Numbered from the stretch's first letter, positions 26,731 to 36,670 are shown. The stretch: 64,000 bases of DNA from an uncultured Kiloniellaceae bacterium (GCA_947493695.1 CANLSF010000005.1:186001-250000), one strand, 5' to 3'. Translations and numbers: made by a program. Notes: generated from the letters alone by a model not told the origin.

Positions 26731-27210
26731 CTAAGCCGCGACCTCACGGCCGTAGTCCAGAAGGCGGGTCACGTCCAACACCACTAGGAGTTTATCGTCC
26801 AAACGGTAAATACCGTCTGAATACTCTCTAAACTTTTGATCTAATGTCGGAGGATTTCGCTCAAAATGACTTGCTTTCAGCTGCAGCACTTCGCCGACCG
26901 AATCAACCATCAGGCTATAGAGTTCGCTGTCGTGCTCGACCACGATACTCATCCCCTCATCACCTTCATCGCGACCGTTCAAGCCCAGGCGGAGCCGGAC
27001 ATCGATCGCCGTGACAATCCGACCGCGCAGGTTCAGGGAACCCGCGATTTCAGGCGGCGCCAGCGGGATTGGTGTCACCCGCTGCGGACTCAGAACATCC
27101 TGGACCTTCAGAACCGGTACACCGAACAACTGACCGGCAATCACGAATGTAATGTACTCGTCGGTCTGAGAGTTTGAATTGACGTTGGAGATTTCCTGTT
27201 CGTCGCTCAT
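26731..27210 (-). CDS. cheW: Chemotaxis coupling protein CheW
   Basis: A protein of 159 residues with a single CheW/SH3-like domain. CheW links receptors to CheA. Seen are YITFVIAGQLFGVPVLKVQD, PLAPPEIAGSLNLRGRIVTA with the typical NLRG core, and SLMVDSVGEVLQL. It overlaps cheA by four bases, so the two are translated together. Confidence 0.95.
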   Translation of the reverse strand: MSDEQEISNVNSNSQTDEYITFVIAGQLFGVPVLKVQDVLSPQRVTPIPLAPPEIAGSLNLRGRIVTAIDVRLRLGLNGRDEGDEGMSIVVEHDSELYSLMVDSVGEVLQLKASHFERNPPTLDQKFREYSDGIYRLDDKLLVVLDVTRLLDYGREVAA

Positions 27211-30035
27211 GCGGCACCTCTTACTTCGGCTAGGGTGTCTTTCAGGGTATGAAGCAGCGCATCACGGTCGTTCTTAGACACATAATCCGTAAAGCCGACT
27301 TCCCGGCCTCGCGCCAAATCGTTAGGTGAAGCAAAGGACGACAGCGCAACGAGCGGAACATTGGCCCAACGCGTGTTGTTCTTTATGGCTTCCGCAAATT
27401 CGAACCCGCTCATGCCCGGCATTTCGATATCCGAGACAATCACGTCGAAGGCCTTACCTGCTTCGCAGAGCTCCAGAGCCTCAGCGGCACTCTCGACCGT
27501 CGTGACTTCGTATCCGGCGACCGAAAGCAGCGGTGCGAGCAGATTACGGAAGAAAGGACTGTCATCGACCACAAGGATCTTGGAGCCGCCTGCACCGTCT
27601 TCAGCATCACCGCGGTCGCCACCGGCAAACCAGTCAGAGAAGGCCTGCTGCAGATAGAAGCTGGCATCGATGATGTCGGTTGCCTTGTCATCGATGATCG
27701 CACTACCGATACAACCCTGCTTCTCAGTGCCGAGCTCGATGTTCATGCGGTCTTCGACAATGTCGACAATTTCGTCAACCACGAGGCCCATGGTGCGATC
27801 CCGGTCGCTAAAGACCAGTACCGGCTGACGGCCTTCGGTCTTGAGCTCCTTGCCGTCCATCTGCACCAGCGGCATCAGGGCGCCGCGATACTGAACTACA
27901 CGTTGACCGCCGGAGTTTTCGACGCTCGCAAGATCAATTTCCTCAAGCCGCGCAACGAGCCCCAGAGGAACCGCCTTGGGCGCGGAGTCTGCAGCCCGGA
28001 AGACCAGCATCGCGACCGTTTCGGCGTTGTCGCCGGCATGGCGCTCTGCAGCGCCTTCTGCGGCAGCACCGGAAACCGCGATTTCACCGGTCGCAGCAGC
28101 AATACCGTTCGGATCAAGGATCATGACAACCGCACCATCACCAAGGATCGTGTTACCAGAGAAGAGCTGAATATCGCGAAGGATCGGCGCGACCGGCTTG
28201 ACCACGATTTCCTCGGTATCAAACACGCGATCAACAATGATCCCGAAGCTGTACGTCCCGACCTGGGCAACCACGATGAAGTTGTCGTTCTTGATCATTC
28301 CCGAGCTATCGCTGGAGCTTGGAGTTTCCGCAACGGCAGTCTCTTCGCTCTCGACGGTTTCAGCTTCATCGGAAGCTTTTTCAGGCGCTGAGCCCTTTTC
28401 GGCCTCGATCTCCTGTGGCGGAAGCTTCAGAAGCTCACGCAGATTGACGAGTGGGAGCAAACGATTGCGCAGGCGCAGAACCGGCGTATCGTTGATCCGT
28501 TCAATGGAGTGTTCGGAGTTTCCGGACGCACGGACCAGCTCAACGACCGAGAGCTGCGGAATGGCAAAGCGTTCACGGCCGGAGGCCACGATCAGCGCCG
28601 AGACAATTGCCAGGGTCAGCGGAATTTTGATGGTAAAGGTCGTGCCCTTGCCTTCAACCGACTTCAGCTCAACCGTACCACCGATCTTCTCAATGTTGGT
28701 GCGCACAACGTCCATTCCGACACCACGGCCCGAGACCGACGTAACGGCTGCTGCTGTCGAGAAACCGGCTTTGAAGATGAACTGCTGAATCTGCTGCTCG
28801 CTCATGGATTCGAGCTCAGCCTCAGTGGCCAGACCGTTGGACAGAACCTTTTCCTTGATCTTGGCGCTCGCAAGCCCCTTACCATCGTCGACGATTTCGA
28901 TGATGATATGACCACCTTCATGATAAGCATTAAGCAGGACCTTACCGGTCTCCGGCTTGCCGACCTTGATACGATCGGCAGGCATCTCCAGACCGTGATC
29001 GGCGGAGTTCCGGACCATATGGGTCAAAGGATCCTTGATCAGCTCAAGAACCTGACGGTCGAGCTCAGTCTCGGCGCCCTTCATGACAAGATCGATTTTC
29101 TTGTCAAGTTCGAGCGAGAGATCTCGGATGATACGTGGCAGCTTCGCCCAGGCGTTGCCAATCGGCTGCATCCGGGTCTTCATGACACCTTCCTGCAGCT
29201 CGGAGACCACATGATTGAGACGCTGCAGAGGAGCAGCAAATTCACTGTCCTTCTGACCGCGCAGGATCTGAAGGGTCTGGTTCCGGGTCAGAACCAGCTC
29301 GGAAACCATGGTCATCAGGTTCTCAAGCAGGTCGACGTTGACACGGATTGACTGGTTCGCAACCGAAGATTCCTTGGCAACCTCCTGGTTGGCGGCAGGC
29401 TTTTTCGCGGCTGCAGCGGGCGCAGGAGCGGCAGGTGCTTCCGGTTCGGGCGCTGGTGCAGCTTCGGCGACGGGCTCGGGCGCTGCTTCAGCGGCCGGTT
29501 CCTCGGCAACAGCTTCAGCCTGCGGCTCCTCAGCCGCGACATTCATGTTGCCTGTTTCAGAAGCCGGCGTTGGAACGAATTCTACTTCTTCTTCCGTCTC
29601 AGCAGCTGGAGCCTCGGGTGCTGCCGGTGCAGCGGCCTCTGCAGGCGCATCGGCAAGCTTGCCTTCGGCAGCCGCATTCAGGCGGCTGATCAGCTCGCTG
29701 TCATCGCCGTCAGGCTCGGCCTCTGTGGCTTCGAGCACATTCAGAATTTCACGGATTTGATCCAGGCATTCCAGGATCAGCGAGACAATCGGGCCTGTGA
29801 CCACCAACTCGCCGTCGCGCACCTTACCAAGGATGTTCTCCCCGGCATGCGCAACTGATTCCAGCCGCGGCAAACCAAGAAACCCGCAGGTGCCCTTGAT
29901 TGTGTGCATCAGCCGGAAGATATTCCCCAGCAAATCGGCATCATTTGGATTCTGTTCGAGTTTCACGAGTTCGACGTCAAGTGTCGAAAGTCCCTCGCTC
30001 GTCTCGGTCAGAAATTCACTCAACAGGTCGTCCAT
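27207..30035 (-). CDS. cheA: Chemotaxis hybrid histidine kinase CheA with C-terminal receiver
   Basis: A protein of 942 residues, longer than classical CheA (about 650). The HPt domain has His44 (HTIKGTCGFLGLPRLES). There is an Ala/Glu/Pro-rich linker (about 130-220). The dimerisation and ATPase domains span about 225-480, with NHVVSELQEGVMKTRMQPI, HMVRNSADHGLE and DDGKGLAS. A CheW-like domain follows (about 480-660, interrupted by an acidic insert), then a second CheW-like domain (about 685-800), and a receiver (about 815-940) with VVDDSPFFRNLLAP and VIVSDIEMPGMSGFE. Hybrid CheA proteins of this kind are common in alphaproteobacteria. No chemoreceptor, cheD or P2 domain is seen nearby. Confidence 0.95.
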   Translation of the reverse strand: MDDLLSEFLTETSEGLSTLDVELVKLEQNPNDADLLGNIFRLMHTIKGTCGFLGLPRLESVAHAGENILGKVRDGELVVTGPIVSLILECLDQIREILNVLEATEAEPDGDDSELISRLNAAAEGKLADAPAEAAAPAAPEAPAAETEEEVEFVPTPASETGNMNVAAEEPQAEAVAEEPAAEAAPEPVAEAAPAPEPEAPAAPAPAAAAKKPAANQEVAKESSVANQSIRVNVDLLENLMTMVSELVLTRNQTLQILRGQKDSEFAAPLQRLNHVVSELQEGVMKTRMQPIGNAWAKLPRIIRDLSLELDKKIDLVMKGAETELDRQVLELIKDPLTHMVRNSADHGLEMPADRIKVGKPETGKVLLNAYHEGGHIIIEIVDDGKGLASAKIKEKVLSNGLATEAELESMSEQQIQQFIFKAGFSTAAAVTSVSGRGVGMDVVRTNIEKIGGTVELKSVEGKGTTFTIKIPLTLAIVSALIVASGRERFAIPQLSVVELVRASGNSEHSIERINDTPVLRLRNRLLPLVNLRELLKLPPQEIEAEKGSAPEKASDEAETVESEETAVAETPSSSDSSGMIKNDNFIVVAQVGTYSFGIIVDRVFDTEEIVVKPVAPILRDIQLFSGNTILGDGAVVMILDPNGIAAATGEIAVSGAAAEGAAERHAGDNAETVAMLVFRAADSAPKAVPLGLVARLEEIDLASVENSGGQRVVQYRGALMPLVQMDGKELKTEGRQPVLVFSDRDRTMGLVVDEIVDIVEDRMNIELGTEKQGCIGSAIIDDKATDIIDASFYLQQAFSDWFAGGDRGDAEDGAGGSKILVVDDSPFFRNLLAPLLSVAGYEVTTVESAAEALELCEAGKAFDVIVSDIEMPGMSGFEFAEAIKNNTRWANVPLVALSSFASPNDLARGREVGFTDYVSKNDRDALLHTLKDTLAEVRGAA

Positions 30036-30659
30036 GACCGCTGCCCCATAATAGTGATGTAACGTTGAACGGCAAACTTGGCAGGTGTTAACTAAGCCTC
30101 CGCTTCAGCTTTAGAGTGCCAAACAGAGCTTAATAAGCCCTTACTCCTGAGCGGCTCCATTCAGTGATATCTATCTATCTGATATTATTTAATTTTTTCT
30201 CTCCCAAATCGACGTTTCCAACCAGAGAGAGAATCAGTAACCGCGCCGTATCCATGTTGACGCGTAGTCGAGTGTCTACAAATGTGAAGACGGGCATTCT
30301 GCCCACTACGAAAATTTGAGGAGAATTTTAGAACAAAGCATTGTTTGCGAACGCGTCGCGTTGTTAGTTATAAGCCTGCAGCGTTTCCGGTGCTCAAAGC
30401 ATTGTTCTTTTTTTGGGCTTTTGCTGTCAAAAGACTTGGCCGGGGACAAAGTGGAACGATCGGCAAAACGGACTGAAACATCCTCTTGCCGGTACAGCAC
30501 TCGGTAAGCGGCTTTCTGACCCCTGCCCGTCTTTCTTTGAAGAAATCAAAGACAAGACTCAGGTCATAAAGCCTTGTGATTGCGGGCAATTCGAGCTCCT
30601 GTCTCCTTTCGACAGGAAACGACCTGCCCGAGGGGAACGTACAGCGAGATGGGAACTTC
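30036..30659. other. Divergent intergenic region between cheA and the iron permease
   Basis: No convincing gene in 624 bases. It holds TTAA-N7-TTAC at 30130-30144 (one base off a CtrA box), a GGGCA-TTC-TGCCC dyad at 30292-30304, and two copies of CAAAGCATTGTT at 30334-30345 and 30395-30406. The middle (about 30160-30215) is AT-rich, suggesting a promoter for cheA. I do not recognise an iron-responsive operator with confidence. Confidence 0.45.
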
Positions 30660-32363
30660 GTGACGGACGGTATACGCCAGGCCCCTTCGGGCGCAGCCAC
30701 AGGATTCCAGCTCCGTCAGCGTATCCGTTCTCTCAGCGAGCTCGGGGCCTTTACCTGGATAACGCTCGGGATCGCTGGCCTGTTGACCATTCCGGTGATC
30801 AGTGTCCTCGCCAGTGTCTTCTCAAGCGGTACCGGCACCTGGCAGCATCTGGTGGAAACGGTTCTCCCCAGCTATACGCTGAACACCAGCCTCCTTATCC
30901 TTGGTGTCGGCATCTGCGTCCCGATCATCGGCACTTCGACCGCCTGGCTGGTAACGATGTGCAGGTTTCCGGGTTGGCGGGTCTTCGAATGGGCGCTCAT
31001 CCTGCCTTTAGCGGTTCCGGGCTACGTGATGGCCTACACCTATACCGACTTCCTGGACCCGAGCGGCGCCCTGCAGCAATGGATCCGGGATACCTGGGAC
31101 CTCTCGTTCCGGGATTACTGGTTCCCTGACGTCAGATCTCTTGGCGGCGCCATCGCGATGCTGTCGCTTGTCCTGTATCCCTACGTATACATGCTGGCCC
31201 GGGCCGCGTTTCTGGAACAGTCGATTTGCGCCCTGGAAGTCAGCCGGACCCTCGGCTGTACGCCGCGCAGCAGCTTCATGCGGGTGGCCCTGCCTCTCGC
31301 CCGCCCTTCGATTGCCGCGGGCACCGCCCTGGCGCTGATGGAGACACTGGCAGACTTCGGAACCGTATCGTTTTTCGGTGTTCCGACCTTCACCACAGGC
31401 ATTGTGCGCGCCTGGATTGACTTTGGCGACCGTATCGCCGCCGGACAGCTTTCCTCAGTGCTCCTGGCCTTCGTTTTCGCGATCCTGCTGATCGAGCGCT
31501 ATAACCGCGGCATCGCCCGCTATCATCAGGCGACAAACCGCTATCAGGAGCTCCCGCGCTACGATTTGAGAGGAATGCGCGGATTTTTCGCCTTTATCGC
31601 CTGCGGATTCCCTTTGGCGCTTGGCTTCCTTCTGCCCTGTGTTCTTTTGATCCGGATGGCGTTCGAGAGTGAAGTGGCCCTGATCGCCCCTAGATTTCTG
31701 GACCTCGTATTCAATAGCTTTACCCTCGCCGCTGTGACGGCTGTTTTCGCTGTTGTTATTGCCCTTGTCATGGCCTATGCGGTCCGCCTCAATCCGAACA
31801 GGCTCTCGAAGGTTGCCGCGCGCATCGCCTCCATGGGCTACGCCGTGCCGGGTACCGTGATTGCCGTCGGCGTGCTGATTCCCTTTGCCCGCCTCGACAA
31901 TGCGGTCGACGCCTGGATGGAGAGCACGTTCGGCATTTCGACCGGTCTACTGCTCACCGGCAGTATTGCAGCCCTGGTTTTCGCCTACCTCGTGCGCTTC
32001 ATGGCCATCTCGCTCAACACGGTGGAAGCCAGCCTGGGCAAGATACGGCCGTCGATGGACGATGCCGCCCGGACTCTAGGCCAAAGTGCGCTTGGTACCC
32101 TGTGGCGGGTTCATATGCCGCTTATGTGGGGCAGCCTGCTGACCGCAGGACTGGTCGTCTTTGTGGATGTCATGAAGGAACTTCCCGCAACCCTGGTGAT
32201 GCGCCCCTTCAACTTCGACACGCTGGCCATCAATGCGCATAACCTTGCGTCCGACGAACGCCTGACGGAAGCCTCAATCCCGTCACTCGCCATCGTAATC
32301 GTGAGCATTCCGCCCCTGATCCTGCTGACCCGCGCGATTGCCCGTTCCAGGCCTGGAACCTGA
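30660..32363 (+). CDS. Fe(III) ABC transporter permease, FbpB-type
   Basis: A protein of 567 residues with twelve predicted membrane segments in two homologous halves, the FbpB/SfuB build. Each half has an EAA-type loop (LEVSRTLGCTPRSSFMRVAL near 205-225 and MDDAARTLGQSALGTLWRVH near 465-485) that contacts the ATPase. The GTG at 30660 has GGGA upstream; the frame is also open back to 30576. The family imports ferric iron delivered by FbpA-type proteins. No ATPase gene adjoins it; the iron-binding FbpA is 6 kb away on the other strand (38524-39552). Thiamine (ThiP) is less likely given the presence of FbpA. Confidence 0.85.
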   Translation: MTDGIRQAPSGAATGFQLRQRIRSLSELGAFTWITLGIAGLLTIPVISVLASVFSSGTGTWQHLVETVLPSYTLNTSLLILGVGICVPIIGTSTAWLVTMCRFPGWRVFEWALILPLAVPGYVMAYTYTDFLDPSGALQQWIRDTWDLSFRDYWFPDVRSLGGAIAMLSLVLYPYVYMLARAAFLEQSICALEVSRTLGCTPRSSFMRVALPLARPSIAAGTALALMETLADFGTVSFFGVPTFTTGIVRAWIDFGDRIAAGQLSSVLLAFVFAILLIERYNRGIARYHQATNRYQELPRYDLRGMRGFFAFIACGFPLALGFLLPCVLLIRMAFESEVALIAPRFLDLVFNSFTLAAVTAVFAVVIALVMAYAVRLNPNRLSKVAARIASMGYAVPGTVIAVGVLIPFARLDNAVDAWMESTFGISTGLLLTGSIAALVFAYLVRFMAISLNTVEASLGKIRPSMDDAARTLGQSALGTLWRVHMPLMWGSLLTAGLVVFVDVMKELPATLVMRPFNFDTLAINAHNLASDERLTEASIPSLAIVIVSIPPLILLTRAIARSRPGT

Positions 32364-32377
32364 TTCGAAAGCGTTTC

Positions 32378-33196
32378 CTACTTAATACCCGCGCGCATGA
32401 AGCTCTGGACGAATTGCCGCTGAAACAGCAGGAACGCGATCAGCAAGGGTCCTGAGGTCATCAGCGTTGCGGCGGTGATCAGCGACCAGTCCACGCCCTG
32501 GTCCACCGAGGCGAAGATGGAAAGACCCACCGTCACCGGACGGGTTTCAACTGAGTTGGTGATGATCAGCGGCCAGAGGAAGTTGTTCCAGTGGTGGCTC
32601 ACCGACACCAGTCCGTAGGCGAGATAGGTCGGCTTCGCGAGCGGAACGTAGACCTTCCAGAGAATACCAAGCGGGCCCGCCCCTTCCACGCGCGCCGCAT
32701 CCTCCAGCTCCTTGGGGACCGTCTTGAAGGTCTGACGCAACAGGAAAATCCCGAAGCCTGAGGCGATGTAGGGCAAGCCGATGGCCACGATGGTATCCAC
32801 CAGTCCCAGGACGCGCATGGTCGCATAGTTCTCCACGATCAGGATGTCGGGCATCACCAGCAACTGAAGCAGCACTAGGGTGAAGAGAAGGTTGTGGCCG
32901 GGAAAACTGAAACGGGCGAAGGCATAGGCCGCAAGGGTACAGAGCACAAACTGACCGATCAGAATGAAGGTAACCAGCGTGACCGTATTCAGAAAGTAGC
33001 GCGCGAAGGGCGCGGCATTCCAGGCATTGACGAAGTTTTCTGTCGTCAAAGGCGCGAAAAGCTCAAAGCGCGTGGCAAACTCGCCGGGGTGAATGGCCGT
33101 CCAGAGCGCATAGATAACCGGAAGAAACCAAAGCAATCCAAGGGCCCACGCGCCCAGGGTGTTGAGCAGACGGTCAAGGTCGAAACCCGGCTTCAT
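32378..33196 (-). CDS. ABC importer permease, UgpE/MalG type
   Basis: A protein of 272 residues with six membrane segments and the EAA loop ELEDAARVEGAGPLGILWKV at about 160-180. It is the carbohydrate-type permease (CUT1) paired with the gene upstream, which it overlaps by four bases. It is last in the deoR-ugpC-ugpB-ugpA-ugpE series. Homology is to the UgpE group for glycerol-3-phosphate and similar substrates; the substrate is inferred. Confidence 0.85.
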   Translation of the reverse strand: MKPGFDLDRLLNTLGAWALGLLWFLPVIYALWTAIHPGEFATRFELFAPLTTENFVNAWNAAPFARYFLNTVTLVTFILIGQFVLCTLAAYAFARFSFPGHNLLFTLVLLQLLVMPDILIVENYATMRVLGLVDTIVAIGLPYIASGFGIFLLRQTFKTVPKELEDAARVEGAGPLGILWKVYVPLAKPTYLAYGLVSVSHHWNNFLWPLIITNSVETRPVTVGLSIFASVDQGVDWSLITAATLMTSGPLLIAFLLFQRQFVQSFMRAGIK

Positions 33197-34068
33197 CGGT
33201 AATGCACCTTGCGGTCAACAAAGTAGAACTGCCCGATGGCAAGCAGGGACAGCAGGAGCAGCAAGACCACCGTCAGGGTCGAAGCATAGGCGGTCTCCCA
33301 GTACTGGAAGGCGGTTTCATAGATGTAGAACAAGAGTAAGGAACTCGCATTGTTCGGACCACCGTTGGTCATCACGAAGATATGGTCAACCAGCCGGAAA
33401 GAGTTGATCACGGCATTCACAGACACAAAGAGGGTTGTGGGCATCAGCAACGGGAAGACAATGCGCCTGAAGTAGGTCCAGCGGCTTGCCCCCTCAATTG
33501 CTGCGGCCTCTCGCAAGCTGGGCGGGATGGACTGCAGGGCCGCCAGGTAGAAGATCATGAAGAACCCGGCTTCCTTCCAGATCGCGACCACGATCACCGA
33601 CCCCAGCGCCAGTTCCGGATCGCCGAGCCAATTGACTTCGCCAAAACCGAAAAGCCCGCGCACCTGATCGATCAGGCCAAAGCCGGGCGTGTAGAAAAAC
33701 ATCCAGATGTTCGCGACCGCAATCAGCGGAAGAACCGTCGGCGCGAAGTAGGCCATCCGTATGAAGGAACGTCCCCTTAACTTCCCGTCGACCCATAAGG
33801 CCATGATCAGCGCCAATGATATGGAGACAGGGATCGTGATCAGGGCAAACCAGGTATTGTTGAGCAGAACCTGCCAGAAGGTCTCGTCTTCGATCAGGGT
33901 GATGTAGTTCTCGAGCCCGACGAATTCGGCCTGCCGACGACCGCGCGGCGTTGAAAAAAAGCTCGCCCAGAAGGTCGTGACCGCCGGGTAATGAGTAAAG
34001 GCAAACAACAGGATCAGGGCAGGCATCAGCAAAAGCCAGGCGTAGATCCACTCAATGCGCCGATACAT
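33193..34068 (-). CDS. ABC importer permease, UgpA/MalF type
   Basis: A protein of 291 residues with six membrane segments and the EAA loop SLREAAAIEGASRWTYFRRI at about 193-213. It starts MYRRIEWIYAWLLLMPALIL, a frequent pattern for UgpA relatives. It is separated from the binding-protein gene by a 101-base gap containing a strong hairpin, and coupled to the next permease by an ATGA overlap. It forms the inner-membrane channel with the UgpE-type subunit. Confidence 0.85.
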   Translation of the reverse strand: MYRRIEWIYAWLLLMPALILLFAFTHYPAVTTFWASFFSTPRGRRQAEFVGLENYITLIEDETFWQVLLNNTWFALITIPVSISLALIMALWVDGKLRGRSFIRMAYFAPTVLPLIAVANIWMFFYTPGFGLIDQVRGLFGFGEVNWLGDPELALGSVIVVAIWKEAGFFMIFYLAALQSIPPSLREAAAIEGASRWTYFRRIVFPLLMPTTLFVSVNAVINSFRLVDHIFVMTNGGPNNASSLLLFYIYETAFQYWETAYASTLTVVLLLLLSLLAIGQFYFVDRKVHYR

Positions 34069-34120
34069 TTCTCCTCCCGTCAGTACTCTGTCGTTTGATC
34101 ATCCAATGAAACTGGCGAAG

Positions 34121-34152
34121 CGGCGGACCGGGCTGCAGCCCCCGGCCCGCCG
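34121..34152 (-). terminator. Intercistronic hairpin after the binding-protein gene
   Basis: CGGCGGACCGGG (34121-34132) and CCCGGCCCGCCG (34141-34152) form a 12-bp stem with one mismatch and an 8-base loop, 17 bases after the binding-protein stop. There is no T-run, so it is probably an RNA-stability element or partial terminator that favours expression of the binding protein over the permeases. Confidence 0.65.
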
Positions 34153-34169
34153 TTTCATACCGACGTTGG

Positions 34170-35456
34170 TTACCGGTACTTTTTCAGAATGCGATCAGCC
34201 TTCTCCTGGGCTTCCTTCAAAGCTGCCTCGGGCGTGTTTGTGCCGGTGATCGCCGCTTCAAGAGCTTCGTTGAAGATCTTGGTCACGCGCTGGTTCTGAT
34301 AGGTGGAGAGCTCGGCCACGGCATGTTCCAACTGGTCGCGTGCCACGAGAGCCGGCTTGAAGTCGGCGACATAGGCCTTCATCGCAGGGGTTTCCCAGGC
34401 ATCGGGACGTGGCGCGACATATCCGGTCGCAATGGTCCAGCGGGCCGCCTGTTCCGGTGCAGTGATCCACTTGATGAACTCCAGAGCACCGGCTTTCTGT
34501 TCGTCGGTGGAGTCGGCAAAGACATAGAAGTTGCCGCCACCGGTCGGTGCGCCCCGGCGCTTGTTGGCCGGCAGCATTGCAACACCGAAGTCGAAGGGTG
34601 CGTTCGCTCGAACGTTGGTCAGGTTGCCTGTGGTGGTCCACATCATGGCCGTCTCACGCTCAAAGAAGGCTTTCGGCGTTGCGCCCCACTCGACGATTCC
34701 GGGCTGCATCACTTTGTGCTTGGTAGAAAGGTCGACCAGGAACTGCAGGGCCTCGACAACAGCTGGGTCATCAAAGTTGGTTTCATTGCCTGCGTCGTTC
34801 GCGAGAATCGCGCCGTTCTGAGTGGTCAGTCCCTGAAACAGCCAGTAAGGGAAACCCGAGCTTGGGATCCGCAGTCCCCACTGGGAGACGTTGCCGTTGG
34901 AATCGCGCTTGGTCAGCTTCTTGCCGAATTCGACCATCTCGTCCCAATTCGCCGGCGGCGCTTCCGGATCGAGACCAGCCTCCTTAAAGGCTTCCTTGTT
35001 CCAGTAGAGAACCGGTGTGGAGCGCTGAAAAGGAATGCCGTAGGTCTTGCCGCCGGTACCGCTGTTTTCCATGAACGCCGGATAGAACGAAGACATCCAG
35101 AGCTTGCCTTCGGCGGACTTCACCAGATCTTCGAAGGGGACAATCGCGTCTTCTTCGATCAGGGTGAACATATCAACGGAGAGGATCACTGAAAGCTGCG
35201 GCGGGGTTCCGCCACGCACAGCCGTGAGCGTCTTGGTGATGGTGTCCTGATAGCTGCCTGCATAAACGGCGTCGATGTTGACGCCCGGGTTTGCAGCAAC
35301 ATACTCAGCGGTCAGTTCCTCGATGGTGTCGGCAGCCTTACCGCCTACCGCAACCGGGAAATAGAACTGAAGGTCCACGGCAGCGGCGCTGCCGGCGAGC
35401 AAACCACTCAGCGCAACTGCGCCGGCGGTCGCCCCAACTCGACTTATAAACGACAT
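34170..35456 (-). CDS. ugpB: ABC importer substrate-binding protein, UgpB type
   Basis: A protein of 428 residues with a signal peptide of about 26 residues (cut after GSAAA). It is a family 1 extracellular solute-binding protein. Seen are DTIEELTAEYVAANPGVNID, GIPFQRSTPVLYWNKEAFKE (the segment that lines the ligand pocket in UgpB) and WITAPEQAARWTIATGYV. The comparison with E. coli UgpB, including the [20 protein letters not shown]-like segment, supports a glycerol-3-phosphate or glycerophosphodiester ligand, though other polyols are possible. An AGGAG-type site lies before the ATG. Confidence 0.8.
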   Translation of the reverse strand: MSFISRVGATAGAVALSGLLAGSAAAVDLQFYFPVAVGGKAADTIEELTAEYVAANPGVNIDAVYAGSYQDTITKTLTAVRGGTPPQLSVILSVDMFTLIEEDAIVPFEDLVKSAEGKLWMSSFYPAFMENSGTGGKTYGIPFQRSTPVLYWNKEAFKEAGLDPEAPPANWDEMVEFGKKLTKRDSNGNVSQWGLRIPSSGFPYWLFQGLTTQNGAILANDAGNETNFDDPAVVEALQFLVDLSTKHKVMQPGIVEWGATPKAFFERETAMMWTTTGNLTNVRANAPFDFGVAMLPANKRRGAPTGGGNFYVFADSTDEQKAGALEFIKWITAPEQAARWTIATGYVAPRPDAWETPAMKAYVADFKPALVARDQLEHAVAELSTYQNQRVTKIFNEALEAAITGTNTPEAALKEAQEKADRILKKYR

Positions 35457-35512
35457 TTTCCTCGTCTCCTTTTCTGCGTCTCACAGGTACTTTGGTTGGT
35501 TTTATTTCGTCT

Positions 35513-36670
35513 TCAGGACGCCCCCGTCGCGGCGGTTGAGTTCGCGGCGATTTGTCGTCCTCTGTCGTTTTGCAGATCATGGGAAGATCCGGCATAGAGC
35601 CGAGAAGCTTCAGCCAGCCGTTCCCCGGTAATCGCGTTAAAGAGGTGAGCCGCGCCCTGCGCCCAGGTCAACCGAACAAGCTCGCCGGGCGTAATCCTAT
35701 GGCGGTGGGGCAAGCGTGCGGTCAGCCGCTCGGATCCGACACGGCAATCGATCAGATTGTCCGATCCCAGATACTCGATGCTCTCGACCAGCGCGGGCAA
35801 ACCACCTGAATCGGCAACGCCCAGATCCTCGGGCCTCAAGCCTAGAACGAGCTCATCAGGGTGAGGTCCATCGAAGCTCTCGGCGAAGGGCGCTGTATCC
35901 CCCGCAATCCTCCAGCCACCTTCCTGCTTCGCGAGACGTAAAAGATTCATCGGCGGCGTGCCGATAAAGCGCGCCGTGAAGAGGCTTGCCGGTGTTTCGT
36001 AAATCGCACGTGGCGACGCAGCCTGCTCGATACGCCCGCCGTTCAGGACGATGATCTTGTCGGCCATGCTGATGGCCTCAGCCTGGTCATGGGTGACGTA
36101 GACCATGGTCAGACCGAGTTTCTGTTGCAGTGCGCGCAGTTCGATCCTCATCTCGTGACGCAACTTGGCATCAAGATTAGAGAGCGGTTCATCCATCAGA
36201 CAGATTGGTTTTTCAGCAATGATCGCACGCCCCAACGCCACACGTTGCTGTTGCCCGCCCGAGAGCTGACTGGGGCGACGCTTCAGAAGCTCACTCAGGC
36301 CAAGCAAAGCCGCCGTCTTCTCCAGGCGTGCGGATTGTTCAGGGACCGGAACCCGGCGAACCTTCAGGCCAAAGAGAATGTTTTCGGCGACACTCAGGTG
36401 CGGGAAAAGCGCGTAGGATTGAAAGACCATCGAGATCTGCCGCTTGTTGGGCGGCTGCTGCGTCACATCCTCTCCGTCGATCAGTATTTGTCCCGCAGTG
36501 GCCTCTTCCAATCCGGCGATCAAACGCAGGCTCGTTGATTTCCCACATCCAGAAGGGCCGAGCAAAACGGTGAAGGCGCCGGCAGGCGCCGTAAAGGAGA
36601 TGCCGTCAACCGCAGTAGCCTCTTCCCAGCTTTTCGTGAGGGCGCGGACTTCAATCTCGACACCGCTCAT
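35513..36670 (-). CDS. ugpC: ABC importer ATPase, UgpC/MalK type
   Basis: A protein of 385 residues. Walker A LLGPSGCGKST (about 36-46), Q-loop SMVFQSYALFPHL, signature LSGGQQQRVALGRA and Walker B ICLMDEPLSNLDAKLR are intact. The C-terminal TOBE-type domain spans about 240-355, with LGLRPEDLG. It overlaps the upstream regulator gene by four bases. It is unusual to place the ATPase before the binding protein. It could also serve the ATPase-less iron permease, but MalK-type domains argue for the sugar system. Confidence 0.9.
   Translation of the reverse strand: MSGVEIEVRALTKSWEEATAVDGISFTAPAGAFTVLLGPSGCGKSTSLRLIAGLEEATAGQILIDGEDVTQQPPNKRQISMVFQSYALFPHLSVAENILFGLKVRRVPVPEQSARLEKTAALLGLSELLKRRPSQLSGGQQQRVALGRAIIAEKPICLMDEPLSNLDAKLRHEMRIELRALQQKLGLTMVYVTHDQAEAISMADKIIVLNGGRIEQAASPRAIYETPASLFTARFIGTPPMNLLRLAKQEGGWRIAGDTAPFAESFDGPHPDELVLGLRPEDLGVADSGGLPALVESIEYLGSDNLIDCRVGSERLTARLPHRHRITPGELVRLTWAQGAAHLFNAITGERLAEASRLYAGSSHDLQNDRGRQIAANSTAATGAS

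Noticed and set aside
27361-29760. Long plus-strand frames opposite cheA
   Set aside because: They are antisense shadows of a well-conserved gene with Ser/Thr-rich nonsense composition.
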